The notes: a model not told the origin generated them from the letters alone. A stretch of DNA of 64,000 bases from Pseudomonas sediminis (GCF_039555755.1 NZ_CP154631.1:3906001-3970000), one strand, 5' to 3'; positions 36,645 through 49,810 are shown, numbered from the stretch's first letter. Translations and numbers: made by a program.

Positions 36645-37928
36645 TCAGTCGCGGTTAGCCGGCAGATCACGCTGCTCGTAGCCGGTGTACAGCTGGCGCG
36701 GACGGCCGATCTTGTAAGGACCCGAAAGCATTTCCTTCCAGTGCGAGATCCAGCCCACGGTACGTGCCAGGGCGAAGATAACGGTGAACATCGAGGTCGG
36801 AATGCCGATGGCCTTGAGGATGATGCCCGAGTAGAAGTCCACGTTCGGGTACAGGTTGCGCTCTTTGAAGTACGGATCGGTCAGGGCGATCTCTTCCAAG
36901 CGCATGGCCAGTTCCAGCTGCGGGTCATTGGTGATGCCCAGCTCGCCGAGGACTTCGTCGCAGGTCTGCTTCATCACGGTGGCGCGCGGGTCGCGGTTCT
37001 TGTAAACGCGATGACCGAAGCCCATCAGCTTGAACGGGTCGTTCTTGTCCTTGGCCTTGGCGATGAACTTGTCGATGTTGGAAACGTCACCGATCTCGTC
37101 GAGCATGGCCAGTACGGCTTCGTTGGCGCCGCCGTGTGCCGGGCCCCACAGCGCAGCGATACCGGCTGCGATACAGGCGAACGGGTTGGCACCCGAGGAG
37201 CCAGCCAGACGTACGGTGGAGGTGGAGGCGTTCTGCTCATGGTCGGCGTGGAGGATGAAGATCTTGTCCATCGCCTTGGCCAGCACCGGGCTGATCGGTT
37301 TGATCTCGCACGGGGTGTTGAACATCATGTGCAGGAAGTTTTCCGCGTAATTCAGGTCATTGCGCGGGTACATCATGGGCTGGCCCATGGAGTACTTGTA
37401 GGTCATGGCGGCTATGGTCGGCATCTTGGCCACCAGGCGCATGGCCGACACTTCGCGGTGCTGCGGGTTATTGATGTCCAGCGAGTCATGATAGAACGCG
37501 GACAGGGCGCCAACTACGCCACACATGATGGCCATTGGGTGGGCATCGCGGCGGAAGCCGTTGAAGAAGGTCTTCAGTTGCTCATGAACCATGGTGTGGT
37601 TCTTGATGGTGCTGACGAACTGGGCCTTTTCTTCCTTGCTCGGCAGTTCGCCATTGAGCAGCAGGTAGCAGGTTTCCAAGTAGTCGGATTGCTCGGCGAG
37701 CTGCTCGATGGGGTAGCCGCGATGCAGCAGGATCCCTTGGTCGCCGTCGATATAGGTGATCTTCGACTCGCAAGAGGCGGTCGACATGAAACCAGGATCA
37801 AATGTGAACCGACCCGTGGCGGTCAGGCTCCGCACATCGATTACATCGGGACCAACAGTGCCGGTCAGAACGGGCAGTTCGACGGGGGCATTGCCCTCGA
37901 TGATCAACTGCGCTTTTTTGTCAGCCAT
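36645..37928 (-). CDS. gltA: Citrate synthase (type II)
   Basis: GltA condenses oxaloacetate with acetyl-CoA to citrate. The ATG with AGGAGG upstream gives [12 protein letters not shown] and 427 residues, the size of the hexameric NADH-sensitive type II enzyme. [28 protein letters not shown] (catalytic His) and [14 protein letters not shown] (second His and Arg) are intact, with the catalytic Asp near VDFYSG. It is divergent from sdhC over 363 bases, the arrangement found throughout Pseudomonas. Confidence 0.98.
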   Translation of the reverse strand: MADKKAQLIIEGNAPVELPVLTGTVGPDVIDVRSLTATGRFTFDPGFMSTASCESKITYIDGDQGILLHRGYPIEQLAEQSDYLETCYLLLNGELPSKEEKAQFVSTIKNHTMVHEQLKTFFNGFRRDAHPMAIMCGVVGALSAFYHDSLDINNPQHREVSAMRLVAKMPTIAAMTYKYSMGQPMMYPRNDLNYAENFLHMMFNTPCEIKPISPVLAKAMDKIFILHADHEQNASTSTVRLAGSSGANPFACIAAGIAALWGPAHGGANEAVLAMLDEIGDVSNIDKFIAKAKDKNDPFKLMGFGHRVYKNRDPRATVMKQTCDEVLGELGITNDPQLELAMRLEEIALTDPYFKERNLYPNVDFYSGIILKAIGIPTSMFTVIFALARTVGWISHWKEMLSGPYKIGRPRQLYTGYEQRDLPANRD

Positions 37929-37987
37929 ATGTGGCCTCCTAGTTATGCTTGAAATCATCAGACAGCCCCCCACGCAGGGCCCGCACC

Positions 37988-38015
37988 ACTATAGTGGGAT
38001 AAATCCGAAAGTCAA
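37988..38015 (-). promoter_or_regulatory. Predicted gltA promoter
   Basis: On the minus strand TTGACT (38015-38010) and TATAGT (37993-37988) are 16 bases apart, each 5 of 6 to consensus. The 363-base gltA/sdhC gap otherwise holds the sdhC promoter (38130-38158) and an sdhC leader with a short stem CCGCCA/TGGCGG (38168 onward). Confidence 0.6.
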
Positions 38016-38129
38016 TTTGCGAGAACCCAGGCAGTAGAAGGGTTTGAGCGCTATTTTCAGCGAAAAAAGGCCGCTATTTACGCCATTTGTTTAAAGGCTG
38101 CAATGCGCTTTTTGGGGGAGGGCATTGCA

Positions 38130-38158
38130 TTGTCATTAGTCTGCTAACTGTCTATACT
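38130..38158 (+). promoter_or_regulatory. Predicted sdhC promoter
   Basis: TTGTCA (38130-38135) and TATACT (38153-38158) are 17 bases apart, each 5 of 6 to consensus. The leader before sdhC would be about 125 bases and could be a target for small RNAs, as PrrF regulates sdhCDAB in P. aeruginosa. Confidence 0.65.
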
Positions 38159-38291
38159 CTGCGGCCGACCGCCACAGGCTTTAGGGCCGTGTCATGGCGG
38201 TTGTCACTCATTGGGTGATGGGTACCTTGCCAGTGCACTTCCCAACAACTTTGCCCTGATCGTTAGGGGCTCTCAGTGTGATAATAAAGCC

Positions 38292-38666
38292 GTGAATAGC
38301 CAACGACCTGTAAACCTAGACCTTCGGACTATCAAGCTTCCGATCACCGCTTACACGTCCATTCTTCACCGTATCTCCGGTGTCATCCTCTTTGTCGGTA
38401 TCGCCATTCTGCTGTTTGGCCTCGACAAGTCGCTGACCTCCGAAGAGGGCTTCGCCCAGGTGAAAGAATGCCTGACCAGCCCGCTGGCCAAGTTCGTGAT
38501 CTGGGGTCTGTTGTCCGCTCTGCTGTACCACCTGGTGGCCGGTGTACGCCACTTGATCATGGACATGGGCATCGGTGAGACGCTGGAAGGCGGCAAGCTG
38601 GGCTCGAAAATCGTCGTCGTAGTGGCGGCGGTAGTGATCGTGCTGCTGGGGGTGTGGATATGGTAA
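38292..38666 (+). CDS. sdhC: Succinate dehydrogenase cytochrome b556 subunit
   Basis: SdhC is one of the two membrane anchors of complex II and binds heme b and ubiquinone. The likely start is GTG 38292, giving a 124-residue protein (VNSQRPVNLDLRTIKLPITA as first residues); upstream in-frame codons lie in the leader. PITAYTSILHRISG carries the conserved Ser/Arg quinone region, and LLYHLVAGVRHLIMD the heme-ligand His. Three membrane segments are visible. The next start overlaps this stop. Confidence 0.92.
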   Translation: MNSQRPVNLDLRTIKLPITAYTSILHRISGVILFVGIAILLFGLDKSLTSEEGFAQVKECLTSPLAKFVIWGLLSALLYHLVAGVRHLIMDMGIGETLEGGKLGSKIVVVVAAVVIVLLGVWIW

Positions 38667-39028
38667 CTAATGTCACGAATTTCTCGCGTTCGGGCCTCTA
38701 TGACTGGATGGCTCAGCGCGTTTCTGCGGTCGTTCTCGCGGCTTACACGCTGTTTCTGCTGGGCTATGTGATCTGTAATCCAGGTATGGGCTACGCCGAA
38801 TGGCATGGCCTGTTCTCGCATACCGCAATGCGCATCTTCAGCCTGCTGGCCCTCGTTGCACTGAGCGTGCACGCCTGGGTTGGCATGTGGACCATTTCCA
38901 CCGACTACCTGACGCCGATGGCGCTGGGCAAGTGGGCGACTGGTGTGCGTTTCCTGTTCCAGGCCGTGTGTGGCATCGCCATGTTCACGATGTTCGTCTG
39001 GGGCGTGCAGATTCTGTGGGGTTTCTGA
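38660..39028 (+). CDS. sdhD: Succinate dehydrogenase membrane anchor subunit
   Basis: The ATG overlapping the end of sdhC gives MVTNVTNFSRSGLYDWMAQR and 122 residues with three membrane segments. RVSAVVLAAYTLFL and LSVHAWVGMWTISTDY (with the heme-ligand His) are typical. SdhD with SdhC anchors the catalytic subunits and forms the quinone site. Confidence 0.93.
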   Translation: MVTNVTNFSRSGLYDWMAQRVSAVVLAAYTLFLLGYVICNPGMGYAEWHGLFSHTAMRIFSLLALVALSVHAWVGMWTISTDYLTPMALGKWATGVRFLFQAVCGIAMFTMFVWGVQILWGF

Positions 39029-39031
39029 TTC

Positions 39032-40804
39032 ATGGCTAGCATCCGTACTCTTTCCTATGACGCCATCATCGTTGGTGGTGGCGGCGCTGGCATGCGTGCC
39101 GCGCTGCAACTGGCTCAGGGCGGTCACAAGACTGCCGTGGTCACCAAGGTGTTCCCGACTCGTTCGCACACCGTTTCCGCTCAGGGTGGCATCACCTGCG
39201 CCATCGCTTCGGCCGACCCGAACGATGATTGGCGCTGGCACATGTACGATACCGTCAAGGGTTCCGACTACATCGGTGACCAGGACGCTATCGAATACAT
39301 GTGCTCCGTCGGCCCGGAAGCGGTGTTCGAGCTTGAGCACATGGGGCTGCCGTTCTCCCGCACCGAGCAGGGCCGCATCTATCAGCGTCCGTTCGGTGGT
39401 CAGTCCAAGGGCCCGGATAACCCGACTCAGGCTGCCCGTACCTGCGCCGCTGCTGACCGTACCGGTCACGCCCTGTTGCACACCCTGTACCAGGCCAACC
39501 TGAAAGCCGGCACCTCGTTCCTCAACGAGTGGTACGCAGTCGATCTGGTGAAGAACCAGGACGGCGCCATCGTCGGCGTCATCGCCATCTGCATCGAAAC
39601 TGGCGAAACCGTCTACATTCGCTCCAAGGCCGTGGTTCTGGCCACTGGTGGTGCTGGCCGTATCTACGCCTCCACCACCAACGCCCTGATCAACACCGGT
39701 GACGGCGTGGGCATGGCCCTGCGTGCCGGCGTGCCGGTGCAGGACATCGAAATGTGGCAGTTCCACCCGACCGGTATCGCCGGCGCTGGTGTACTGGTTA
39801 CCGAAGGCTGTCGTGGTGAAGGTGGTTACCTGATCAACGCCCATGGCGAGCGTTTCATGGAGCGTTATGCGCCGAACGCCAAAGACCTGGCTGGTCGCGA
39901 CGTGGTTGCTCGCTCCATGGTCAAGGAAGTCATCGCCGGCAACGGCTGTGGCCCGGACAAGGACCACGTACTGCTGAAGCTCGATCACCTGGGCGAGGAA
40001 GTGCTGCACAGCCGCCTGCCGGGTATCTGCGAACTGTCCAAGACCTTCGCCCACGTCGACCCAGTAGTCGCTCCGGTACCGGTCATCCCGACCTGCCACT
40101 ACATGATGGGCGGCGTGCCGACCAACATTCATGGTCAGGCCATTACTCAGGACGCCAACGGCAACGACAAGATCATCGAAGGTCTGTTCGCTGTAGGTGA
40201 AGTGGCGTGCGTGTCGGTGCACGGTGCCAACCGTCTGGGCGGCAACTCGTTGCTCGACCTGGTGGTATTCGGCCGCGCCGCTGGCCTGCATCTGGAAAAA
40301 GCGCTGAAAGAAGGCGTGGAAGTCCGTGGCGCCAGCGAAACCGACATCGAGCAGTCGCTGTCGCGTCTGGCTGGCGTCAACGAGCGCAGCACTGGCGAAG
40401 ACGTCGCCCCGCTGCGTAAAGAGCTGCAACAGTGCATGCAAAACTACTTCGGTGTATTCCGTACTGGCGAATACATGCAGAAGGGCATCCAACAACTGGC
40501 CGACCTGCGTGAGCGCATCGCGAAAGTCAAAATCGCGGACAAGAGCCAGGCGTTCAACACTGCGCGTATCGAAGCGCTGGAACTGCAAAACCTGCTCGAA
40601 GTTGCTGAAGCGACCGCGGTCGCGGCCGAGGCTCGTAAAGAGTCCCGTGGCGCCCACGCTCGTGAAGACTTCGAGGAGCGCGACGATCAGAACTGGCTGT
40701 GCCATTCGCTCTACTTCCCGGGCGAGAAGCGCGTAGCCAAGCGTGACGTGAACTTCGCGCCGAAGACCGTTCCGGCATTTGAACCCAAGGTTCGGACTTA
40801 TTAA
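39032..40804 (+). CDS. sdhA: Succinate dehydrogenase flavoprotein subunit
   Basis: SdhA oxidises succinate to fumarate at a covalently bound FAD. The 590-residue product has the dinucleotide motif [15 protein letters not shown], the FAD-linked His in [11 protein letters not shown], substrate residues in [12 protein letters not shown] and [10 protein letters not shown], and [22 protein letters not shown]. Three bases separate it from sdhD. The long minus-strand ORF opposite it is a codon-bias shadow. Confidence 0.98.
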   Translation: MASIRTLSYDAIIVGGGGAGMRAALQLAQGGHKTAVVTKVFPTRSHTVSAQGGITCAIASADPNDDWRWHMYDTVKGSDYIGDQDAIEYMCSVGPEAVFELEHMGLPFSRTEQGRIYQRPFGGQSKGPDNPTQAARTCAAADRTGHALLHTLYQANLKAGTSFLNEWYAVDLVKNQDGAIVGVIAICIETGETVYIRSKAVVLATGGAGRIYASTTNALINTGDGVGMALRAGVPVQDIEMWQFHPTGIAGAGVLVTEGCRGEGGYLINAHGERFMERYAPNAKDLAGRDVVARSMVKEVIAGNGCGPDKDHVLLKLDHLGEEVLHSRLPGICELSKTFAHVDPVVAPVPVIPTCHYMMGGVPTNIHGQAITQDANGNDKIIEGLFAVGEVACVSVHGANRLGGNSLLDLVVFGRAAGLHLEKALKEGVEVRGASETDIEQSLSRLAGVNERSTGEDVAPLRKELQQCMQNYFGVFRTGEYMQKGIQQLADLRERIAKVKIADKSQAFNTARIEALELQNLLEVAEATAVAAEARKESRGAHAREDFEERDDQNWLCHSLYFPGEKRVAKRDVNFAPKTVPAFEPKVRTY

Positions 40805-40815
40805 GGGTGACTGAT

Positions 40816-41523
40816 ATGTTGCAAGTCAGTGTTTATCGCTACAACCCGGAGAAGGACGCTGCTCCGTTCATGCAGGACTTCCAGGTCGACACCGGCGGTA
40901 AGGACATCATGGTCCTCGACGTGCTGGCGCTGATCAAGGAGCAGGACGAGGGCTTCTCCTACCGTCGTTCCTGCCGTGAAGGCGTATGCGGCTCCGACGG
41001 CATGAACATCAACGGCAAGAACGGCCTCGCGTGCATTACGCCGATCTCCGCTGCTGGCCTCAAGGGCGGCAAGCTGGTGATTCGTCCGTTGCCAGGCCTG
41101 CCGGTCATTCGTGACCTGGTCGTCGATATGAGCATCTTCTACAAGCAGTACGAGAAGGTGCAGCCGTTCCTGCAGAACGATACGCCGGCTCCGGCCATCG
41201 AGCGACTGCAGACTCCGGAAGAGCGCGAGAAGCTCGACGGTCTGTACGAGTGCATTCTGTGCGCATGCTGCTCGACCAGCTGCCCGTCGTTCTGGTGGAA
41301 CCCGGACAAGTTCCTCGGTCCCGCTGCACTGCTGCAGGCCTACCGCTTCCTGGCCGACAGCCGTGACACCAAGACCGCCGAGCGTCTGGCTTCGTTGGAC
41401 GATCCGTTCAGCGTGTTCCGTTGCCGTGGCATCATGAACTGCGTGAACGTCTGCCCCAAGGGTCTGAACCCGACCAAGGCGATCGGTCACGTGCGTAACA
41501 TGCTGCTGCAGAGCGGTACCTGA
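40816..41523 (+). CDS. sdhB: Succinate dehydrogenase iron-sulfur subunit
   Basis: SdhB passes electrons from FAD to quinone through three iron-sulfur centres. I choose ATG 40816 (MLQVSVYRYN, 235 residues) because AAGGG lies at proper distance; a GTG three codons upstream is possible. SCREGVCGSDGMNINGKNGL with its further Cys holds the [2Fe-2S] centre, and CILCACCSTSCPSFWW with RGIMNCVNVCPKGLNP hold the [4Fe-4S] and [3Fe-4S] centres. Confidence 0.97.
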   Translation: MLQVSVYRYNPEKDAAPFMQDFQVDTGGKDIMVLDVLALIKEQDEGFSYRRSCREGVCGSDGMNINGKNGLACITPISAAGLKGGKLVIRPLPGLPVIRDLVVDMSIFYKQYEKVQPFLQNDTPAPAIERLQTPEEREKLDGLYECILCACCSTSCPSFWWNPDKFLGPAALLQAYRFLADSRDTKTAERLASLDDPFSVFRCRGIMNCVNVCPKGLNPTKAIGHVRNMLLQSGT

Positions 41524-41549
41524 TTCGCAAGTTGCTATACCTGTAACAC

Positions 41550-41665
41550 CTGCGAGTCCGGCATGAGTCGGCCTCGCAGTAAAGCCAGAGCCGCAGCCCA
41601 CAAAGCTGCGGCTCATACTCGAAAAATATGACGACCAGCAGGGGCATCCGGGCTGGTACCCGGAC
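41550..41665 (+). promoter_or_regulatory. Structured leader between sdhB and sucA
   Basis: Three perfect stems follow one another in the 248-base gap: CTGCGAG/CTCGCAG (41550-41579), GAGCCGCAGC/GCTGCGGCTC (41588-41614) and TCCGGG/CCCGGA (41647-41664). None has a T tract. A conserved sucA-II RNA motif has been described before sucA in Pseudomonadales, and this could be it; I cannot align it to the model here. Confidence 0.5.
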
Positions 41666-41771
41666 TATCTGCGGAACCCAAGTGGCTTCATCCGAGTCGC
41701 AGCATCATGACTTTGATTAAGGCTATGCGGTATTCACGCCGGTGGTGTCCCCTTACCGAGGGTGACCAAGC

Positions 41772-44603
41772 ATGCAAGAAAGCGTGATGCAGCGCATGTG
41801 GGACAGTGCCCACCTATCCGGTGGCAACGCTGCCTACGTGGAAGAGCTCTACGAGCTCTACCTGCACGATCCCAACGCTGTGCCAGAAGAGTGGCGCACT
41901 TACTTCCAGAAGTTGCCGACCGACGGCAGCGCTGCAACGGACGTATCGCATTCGACCATTCGCGATCATTTCGTCCTGCTCGCCAAGAATTCGCGTCGTG
42001 CCCAGCCGGTTTCCGCCGGGGCCGTCAGCAGCGAGCACGAAAAGAAGCAGGTGGAAGTGCTGCGCTTGATCCAGGCCTACCGCATGCGTGGCCATCAGGC
42101 CGCCCAGCTTGACCCTCTGGGTCTGTGGGTGCGCACTGCGCCGTCTGACCTGTCGATCAATCACTACGGCCTGACCGACGCTGATCTGGACACCACATTC
42201 CGCACTGGCGAGCTGTATATCGGCAAGGAAGAGGCAACGCTACGCGAAATTCGCGATGCGCTGCAGCAGACATATTGTCGCACCATCGGTGCCGAGTTCA
42301 CCCACATCGTCGACTCCGGTCAGCGCAACTGGTTCGCCCAGCGCCTGGAAAGCGTGCGCGGTCGTCCGCAGTTTTCCGCCGAAGTGCAGGCGCATGTGCT
42401 TGAGCGCGTCACCGCTGCCGAAGGTCTGGAAAAATACCTGGGCACCAAGTACCCGGGCACCAAGCGTTTCGGTCTGGAGGGTGGCGAAAGCCTGATCCCG
42501 CTGCTGGACGAAATCATCCAGCGTTCCGGCTCCTACGGCACCAAGGAAGTGGTCATCGGTATGGCCCACCGCGGCCGTCTGAACGTCCTGGTCAACACCT
42601 TCGGCAAGAACCCGCGCGACCTGTTCGACGAGTTCGAAGGCAAGAAGACCGAAGGTCTGTCGTCCGGTGACGTGAAGTACCACCAGGGCTTCTCCTCCAA
42701 CGTCATGACCGCAGGTGGCGAAGTGCACCTGGCGCTGGCGTTCAACCCTTCGCACCTGGAGATCGTTTCTCCGGTGGTCGAGGGTTCGGTGCGTGCTCGT
42801 CAGGATCGTCGCAGTGATGCCACTGGCGACAAGGTACTGCCGATTTCCATCCACGGTGACGCGGCTTTCGCCGGTCAGGGTGTGGTCATGGAAACCTTCC
42901 AGATGTCGCAGACCCGCGGCTACAAGACTGGCGGCACCATCCACATCGTGATCAACAACCAGGTCGGCTTCACCATCAGCAACCCGCTGGATGCGCGCTC
43001 CACCGAGTACGCGACCGACGTGGCCAAGATGATCCAGGCGCCGATCTTCCATGTGAACGGCGATGATCCGGAAGCCGTGTTGTTCGTTACGCAGCTGGCT
43101 GTCGACTACCGCATGCAGTACAAGCGTGACGTGGTCATCGACCTAGTCTGCTACCGTCGTCGTGGTCACAACGAGGCCGACGAGCCGAACGGTACCCAGC
43201 CGCTGATGTACCAGCAGATCGCCAAGCAGCGCACCACCCGTGAGCTGTACGCCGATGCACTGATTGCCGCCGGCGTGCAGAGCAGCGACGACGTGCAGGC
43301 CAAGATCGACGAGTACCGCACTGCACTGGACAACGGTCAGCACGTGGTCAAGAGCCTGGTCAAGGAGCCGAACAAGGAGCTGTTCGTCGACTGGCGTCCT
43401 TACCTGGGTCATGCCTGGACCGCGCGTCATGACACCCGTTTCGATCTGAAGACCCTGCAGGATCTGTCTGCCAAACTGCTGGAAATCCCTGAGGGCTTCC
43501 TGGTTCAGCGCCAGGTGGCGAAGATCCTCGAAGACCGTCAGAAGATGGGCGCAGGCGGCTTGCCGATCAACTGGGGCTTCGCTGAGACCATGGCCTATGC
43601 CACGCTGCTGGTCGAAGGTCACCCGATCCGCATGACCGGCCAGGACATCGGCCGTGGCACCTTCTCCCACCGTCATGCGGTGCTGCACAACCAGAAGGAC
43701 GCCTCGACCTACGTTCCGCTGAAGAACCTGTACGAGGGCCAGCCGAAGTTCGAGCTGTACGACTCCTACCTCTCCGAGGAAGCGGTGCTGGCCTTCGAAT
43801 ACGGCTACGCCACCACCACGCCGAACGCGCTGGTGATCTGGGAAGCCCAGTTCGGCGACTTCGCCAACGGCGCTCAGGTGGTATTCGACCAGTTCATCTC
43901 CAGCGGTGAAACCAAGTGGGGCCGCCTCTGCGGTCTGACCGTTCTGCTGCCGCACGGCTATGAAGGGCAGGGGCCTGAGCACAGCTCGGCGCGTCTGGAG
44001 CGTTACCTGCAACTGTGCGCCGAGCACAACATGCAGGTCTGCGTACCGACCACCCCGGCGCAGGTCTACCACATGCTGCGTCGCCAGGTGATCCGCCCGC
44101 TGCGCAAGCCGCTGGTGGTGCTGACGCCGAAGTCGCTGCTGCGCCACAAGCTGGCCATCTCGACCCTGGAAGATCTGGCCGAAGGCTCCTTCCAGACCGT
44201 GATCGGCGAGATCGACGCGCTGGATCCGAAAAAGGTCGAGCGTCTGATCCTCTGCAGCGGCAAGGTCTACTACGACCTGCTGGAGAAGCGTCGTGCCGAG
44301 GGGCGCGACGATACCGCCATCGTGCGTATCGAGCAGCTCTATCCGTTCCCGGAAGACGATCTGGCCGAAGCGCTGGCGCCGTACAAGAACCTCAAGCACA
44401 TCGTCTGGTGTCAGGAAGAGCCGATGAACCAGGGCGCCTGGTATTGCAGCCAGCACCACATGCGTCGCGTCGCTACTGCACACAAGAAGTCGCTGCTCCT
44501 GGAGTACGCCGGTCGTGATGCCTCGGCTGCGCCAGCTTGTGGTTATGCGTCGATGCACGCCGAGCAGCAGGAAAAACTGCTGCAGGACGCCTTTACTGTT
44601 TAA
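41772..44603 (+). CDS. sucA: 2-oxoglutarate dehydrogenase E1 component
   Basis: SucA is the thiamine-diphosphate enzyme that decarboxylates 2-oxoglutarate and succinylates lipoyl-SucB. At 943 residues it has normal length. The N-terminus SVMQRMWDSAHLSGGNAAYVEELY is the E2-binding tail; GMAHRGRLNVLVNTF, VIHGDAAF-like ISIHGDAAFAGQGVVMET and the GDDPEAVLF to INNQVGFT region bind ThDP. The gene follows sdhB after a structured 248-base gap and is followed by sucB after 64 bases. Confidence 0.97.
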   Translation: MQESVMQRMWDSAHLSGGNAAYVEELYELYLHDPNAVPEEWRTYFQKLPTDGSAATDVSHSTIRDHFVLLAKNSRRAQPVSAGAVSSEHEKKQVEVLRLIQAYRMRGHQAAQLDPLGLWVRTAPSDLSINHYGLTDADLDTTFRTGELYIGKEEATLREIRDALQQTYCRTIGAEFTHIVDSGQRNWFAQRLESVRGRPQFSAEVQAHVLERVTAAEGLEKYLGTKYPGTKRFGLEGGESLIPLLDEIIQRSGSYGTKEVVIGMAHRGRLNVLVNTFGKNPRDLFDEFEGKKTEGLSSGDVKYHQGFSSNVMTAGGEVHLALAFNPSHLEIVSPVVEGSVRARQDRRSDATGDKVLPISIHGDAAFAGQGVVMETFQMSQTRGYKTGGTIHIVINNQVGFTISNPLDARSTEYATDVAKMIQAPIFHVNGDDPEAVLFVTQLAVDYRMQYKRDVVIDLVCYRRRGHNEADEPNGTQPLMYQQIAKQRTTRELYADALIAAGVQSSDDVQAKIDEYRTALDNGQHVVKSLVKEPNKELFVDWRPYLGHAWTARHDTRFDLKTLQDLSAKLLEIPEGFLVQRQVAKILEDRQKMGAGGLPINWGFAETMAYATLLVEGHPIRMTGQDIGRGTFSHRHAVLHNQKDASTYVPLKNLYEGQPKFELYDSYLSEEAVLAFEYGYATTTPNALVIWEAQFGDFANGAQVVFDQFISSGETKWGRLCGLTVLLPHGYEGQGPEHSSARLERYLQLCAEHNMQVCVPTTPAQVYHMLRRQVIRPLRKPLVVLTPKSLLRHKLAISTLEDLAEGSFQTVIGEIDALDPKKVERLILCSGKVYYDLLEKRRAEGRDDTAIVRIEQLYPFPEDDLAEALAPYKNLKHIVWCQEEPMNQGAWYCSQHHMRRVATAHKKSLLLEYAGRDASAAPACGYASMHAEQQEKLLQDAFTV

Positions 44604-44667
44604 CGCCTTCATCCGGCAGGTGGCGAGTGCCACCTGCCGGTAAACCGAATTTAAGGAAACGCATACA

Positions 44668-45897
44668 ATGGCTATCGAGATCAAAGCCCCAACCTTCCCG
44701 GAATCGGTTGCCGACGGCACCGTGGCCACCTGGCACAAGAAGCCGGGCGAAGCGGTCAAGCGCGATGAGCTGATCGTCGACATCGAAACTGACAAGGTCG
44801 TGATCGAAGTACTGGCCGAGGCCGATGGTGTCCTGGCTGAAATCATCAAGAACGAAGGCGATACCGTTCTCTCCAACGAGCTGCTGGGCAAACTGACCGA
44901 AGGTGGCGCTGCCGCCGTCGCTCCGGCTGCTGCACCGGCCGCTGCCGCTGCGCCGGCCCAGGCTGCTGCTCCGGCTGCTGTTGCTGGTGACGACGCCATC
45001 CTCTCGCCCGCCGCGCGTAAGCTGGCCGAAGAGAACGGCATCGACCCGAACAGCATTGCCGGCACCGGTAAAGGTGGCCGTGTGACCAAGGAAGACGTGG
45101 TCGCTGCCGTCGAAGCCAAGAAGAACGCCCCGGCTGCCGCTGCCAAGCCTGCCGCTGCCCCGGCTGCTGCCGCTGCTGTCGTCGCCACTGGCGACCGCAC
45201 CGAGAAGCGTGTGCCGATGACCCGTCTGCGCGCCAAGATCGCCGAGCGTCTGGTCGAAGCCCAGTCCACCATGGCCATGCTGACCACCTTCAACGAAGTA
45301 GACATGACCGAAGTCATGGCCCTGCGTTCGAAGTACAAGGACCTGTTCGAGAAGTCCCACAACGGCGTGCGTCTGGGCTTCATGTCGTTCTTCGTCAAGG
45401 CAGCTACCGAAGCGCTGAAGCGTTTCCCGGCAGTCAACGCCTCGATCGACGGCAACGACATCGTTTATCACGGCTACGCCGACATCGGTGTTGCCGTGTC
45501 CAGCGACCGTGGCCTGGTGGTGCCGGTATTGCGTAACGCCGAGCAAATGAGCCTGGCTGAAATCGAGAGCGGCATCGCCACCTTCGGCAAGAAAGCCAAA
45601 GACGGCAAGCTGTCGATCGAAGAAATGACTGGCGGCACCTTCACCATTACCAACGGTGGTACCTTCGGTTCGATGATGTCGACCCCGATCGTCAACCCGC
45701 CGCAGGCTGCGATCCTGGGTATGCACAACATCGTTCAGCGCCCGATGGCGATCAACGGCCAGGTGGTGATCCGTCCAATGATGTACCTGGCGCTGTCTTA
45801 CGACCACCGCCTGATCGATGGTAAGGAAGCCGTGACCTTCCTGGTAACCATCAAGAACCTGCTTGAAGACCCGGCTCGCCTGCTGCTGGAAATCTAA
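44668..45897 (+). CDS. sucB: 2-oxoglutarate dehydrogenase E2 (dihydrolipoyl succinyltransferase)
   Basis: SucB carries the succinyl group on lipoate and transfers it to CoA. The 409 residues comprise a lipoyl domain (Lys43 in [10 protein letters not shown]), an Ala/Pro linker (~84-108), the E1/E3-binding domain (~110-147), a second Ala-rich linker, and the catalytic core with [11 protein letters not shown] and [12 protein letters not shown] (His and Asp). AAGGAAAC precedes the ATG. The Ala-rich linkers produce long spurious antisense ORFs. Confidence 0.97.
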   Translation: MAIEIKAPTFPESVADGTVATWHKKPGEAVKRDELIVDIETDKVVIEVLAEADGVLAEIIKNEGDTVLSNELLGKLTEGGAAAVAPAAAPAAAAAPAQAAAPAAVAGDDAILSPAARKLAEENGIDPNSIAGTGKGGRVTKEDVVAAVEAKKNAPAAAAKPAAAPAAAAAVVATGDRTEKRVPMTRLRAKIAERLVEAQSTMAMLTTFNEVDMTEVMALRSKYKDLFEKSHNGVRLGFMSFFVKAATEALKRFPAVNASIDGNDIVYHGYADIGVAVSSDRGLVVPVLRNAEQMSLAEIESGIATFGKKAKDGKLSIEEMTGGTFTITNGGTFGSMMSTPIVNPPQAAILGMHNIVQRPMAINGQVVIRPMMYLALSYDHRLIDGKEAVTFLVTIKNLLEDPARLLLEI

Positions 45898-47400
<1,503 letters not shown>

Positions 47401-47405
47401 GCGTT

Positions 47406-47428
47406 AGTGGCCGACTCGTTCGGCCACT
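47406..47428 (+). terminator. Hairpin after lpdG
   Basis: AGTGGCCGA and TCGGCCACT form a perfect stem around CTCGT, six bases after the stop. The following sequence is CGAGTTGTTG, a weak T tract, so termination may be partial. Confidence 0.5.
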
Positions 47429-47442
47429 CGAGTTGTTGTAAG

Positions 47443-47572
47443 CCGCCGTGGTAGGCGGGGCGTCGTGTAATCGCCCCATCGCTACGGCGGTGTTTGCAAG
47501 CAGAACCACGTCGCGTGGCCCGCGTCGAGTCCAACTCGCAGCGCAAGCCCCCGACGGACTGCTTCGGCAGTC
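47443..47572 (+). promoter_or_regulatory. Structured leader before sucC
   Basis: CCGCCG...TAG...GGGGCG pairs with CGCCCC...CTA...CGGCGG in one nested hairpin (47443-47490), and GACTGC-TTCG-GCAGTC (47557-47572) is a stable tetraloop hairpin. No known RNA family is recognised. The lpdG-sucC gap of 239 bases is otherwise empty. Confidence 0.4.
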
Positions 47573-47639
47573 ACAGGTGGCGCGGTATCACAAGTACAGC
47601 GCCGAATGCGCAATACCTAAACGAAGACGGTAGACAAGC

Positions 47640-48805
<1,166 letters not shown>

Positions 48806-48806
<1 letters not shown>

Positions 48807-49693
48807 TGAGCGTCCTGATCAATAAAGACACCAAAGTCATCTGCCAGGGCTTCACCGGCTCGCAGGGTACTTTCCACTCCGAACAAGCCATCGCCTACGG
48901 CACCAAGATGGTTGGCGGCGTGACTCCGGGCAAGGGCGGCACCACTCACCTGGGCCTGCCGGTGTTCAACACCGTGAAAGAAGCCGTTGAAGCCACTGGC
49001 GCTGACGCTTCGGTCATCTACGTTCCGGCTCCGTTCTGCAAAGACTCGATCCTGGAAGCTGCATTCGGCGGCATCAAGCTGATCGTCTGCATCACCGAAG
49101 GCATTCCTACCCTGGACATGCTGGATGCCAAAGTCATCTGCGACGAGCTGGGCATTACCCTGATCGGCCCGAACTGCCCGGGCGTGATCACTCCCGGCGA
49201 GTGCAAGATCGGCATCATGCCGGGTCACATCCACCTGCCAGGCAAAGTCGGCATCGTGTCCCGTTCGGGCACCCTGACCTATGAAGCCGTGAAGCAGACC
49301 ACCGACGCCGGTTTCGGCCAGTCCACCTGCGTGGGCATCGGCGGCGACCCCATCCCGGGCTCCAACTTCATCGATATCCTGAAGCTGTTCCAGGAAGACC
49401 CGAAGACCGAAGCGATCGTCATGATCGGTGAGATCGGCGGTTCGGCTGAAGAAGAAGCGGCTGCCTACATCAAGGCCAACGTCACCAAGCCTGTAGTTTC
49501 CTACATCGCTGGTGTGACCGCTCCTCCCGGCAAGCGCATGGGCCACGCTGGCGCCATCATCTCCGGTGGCAAGGGCACTGCAGACGAGAAATTCGCTGCA
49601 CTGCAGGACGCTGGTGTGAAAACCGTGCGTTCCCTGGCTGACATCGGCAAGGCTCTGGCCGAGCTGACCGGTTGGGAAGTCAAGAAGGCCTAA
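48806..49693 (+). CDS. sucD: Succinyl-CoA synthetase alpha subunit
   Basis: SucD binds CoA and carries the phosphorylated His. The 295 residues begin [20 protein letters not shown], the CoA-binding Rossmann start; [19 protein letters not shown] and [17 protein letters not shown] (phospho-His near 246) are intact. It ends the TCA cluster, followed by a strong terminator. Confidence 0.98.
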
Positions 49694-49712
49694 GCCTTCG
49701 CTGACTGCACGC

Positions 49713-49738
49713 AAAAGGCCACCTTCGGGTGGCCTTTT
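49713..49738 (+). terminator. sucCD terminator
   Basis: AAAAGGCCACC and GGTGGCCTTTT pair around TTCG, then CTGTTTTT. A strong Rho-independent terminator 20 bases after sucD. Confidence 0.9.
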
Positions 49739-49810
49739 CTGTTTTTGAGCTGTATTTGCTGGCGTCCTATCCCGCAAGAGGGGTGGAGACGCGAGCCTCA
49801 GTTGCCAGCC

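Noticed and set aside
36655..37950. Long plus-strand frame opposite gltA
   Set aside because: Citrate synthase on the minus strand is certain; the opposite frame has no motif or start signal.
38366..40705. 779-codon open frame on the minus strand opposite sdhA
   Set aside because: It lies opposite sdhD and sdhA, which are certain. Its composition is that of an antisense shadow in GC-rich codon usage, with no recognisable motif.
43143..45461. 772-codon open frame on the minus strand opposite sucA/sucB
   Set aside because: Its low-complexity Ala/Ser-rich middle is the reverse of the SucB Ala/Pro linkers. No ribosome binding site or domain.
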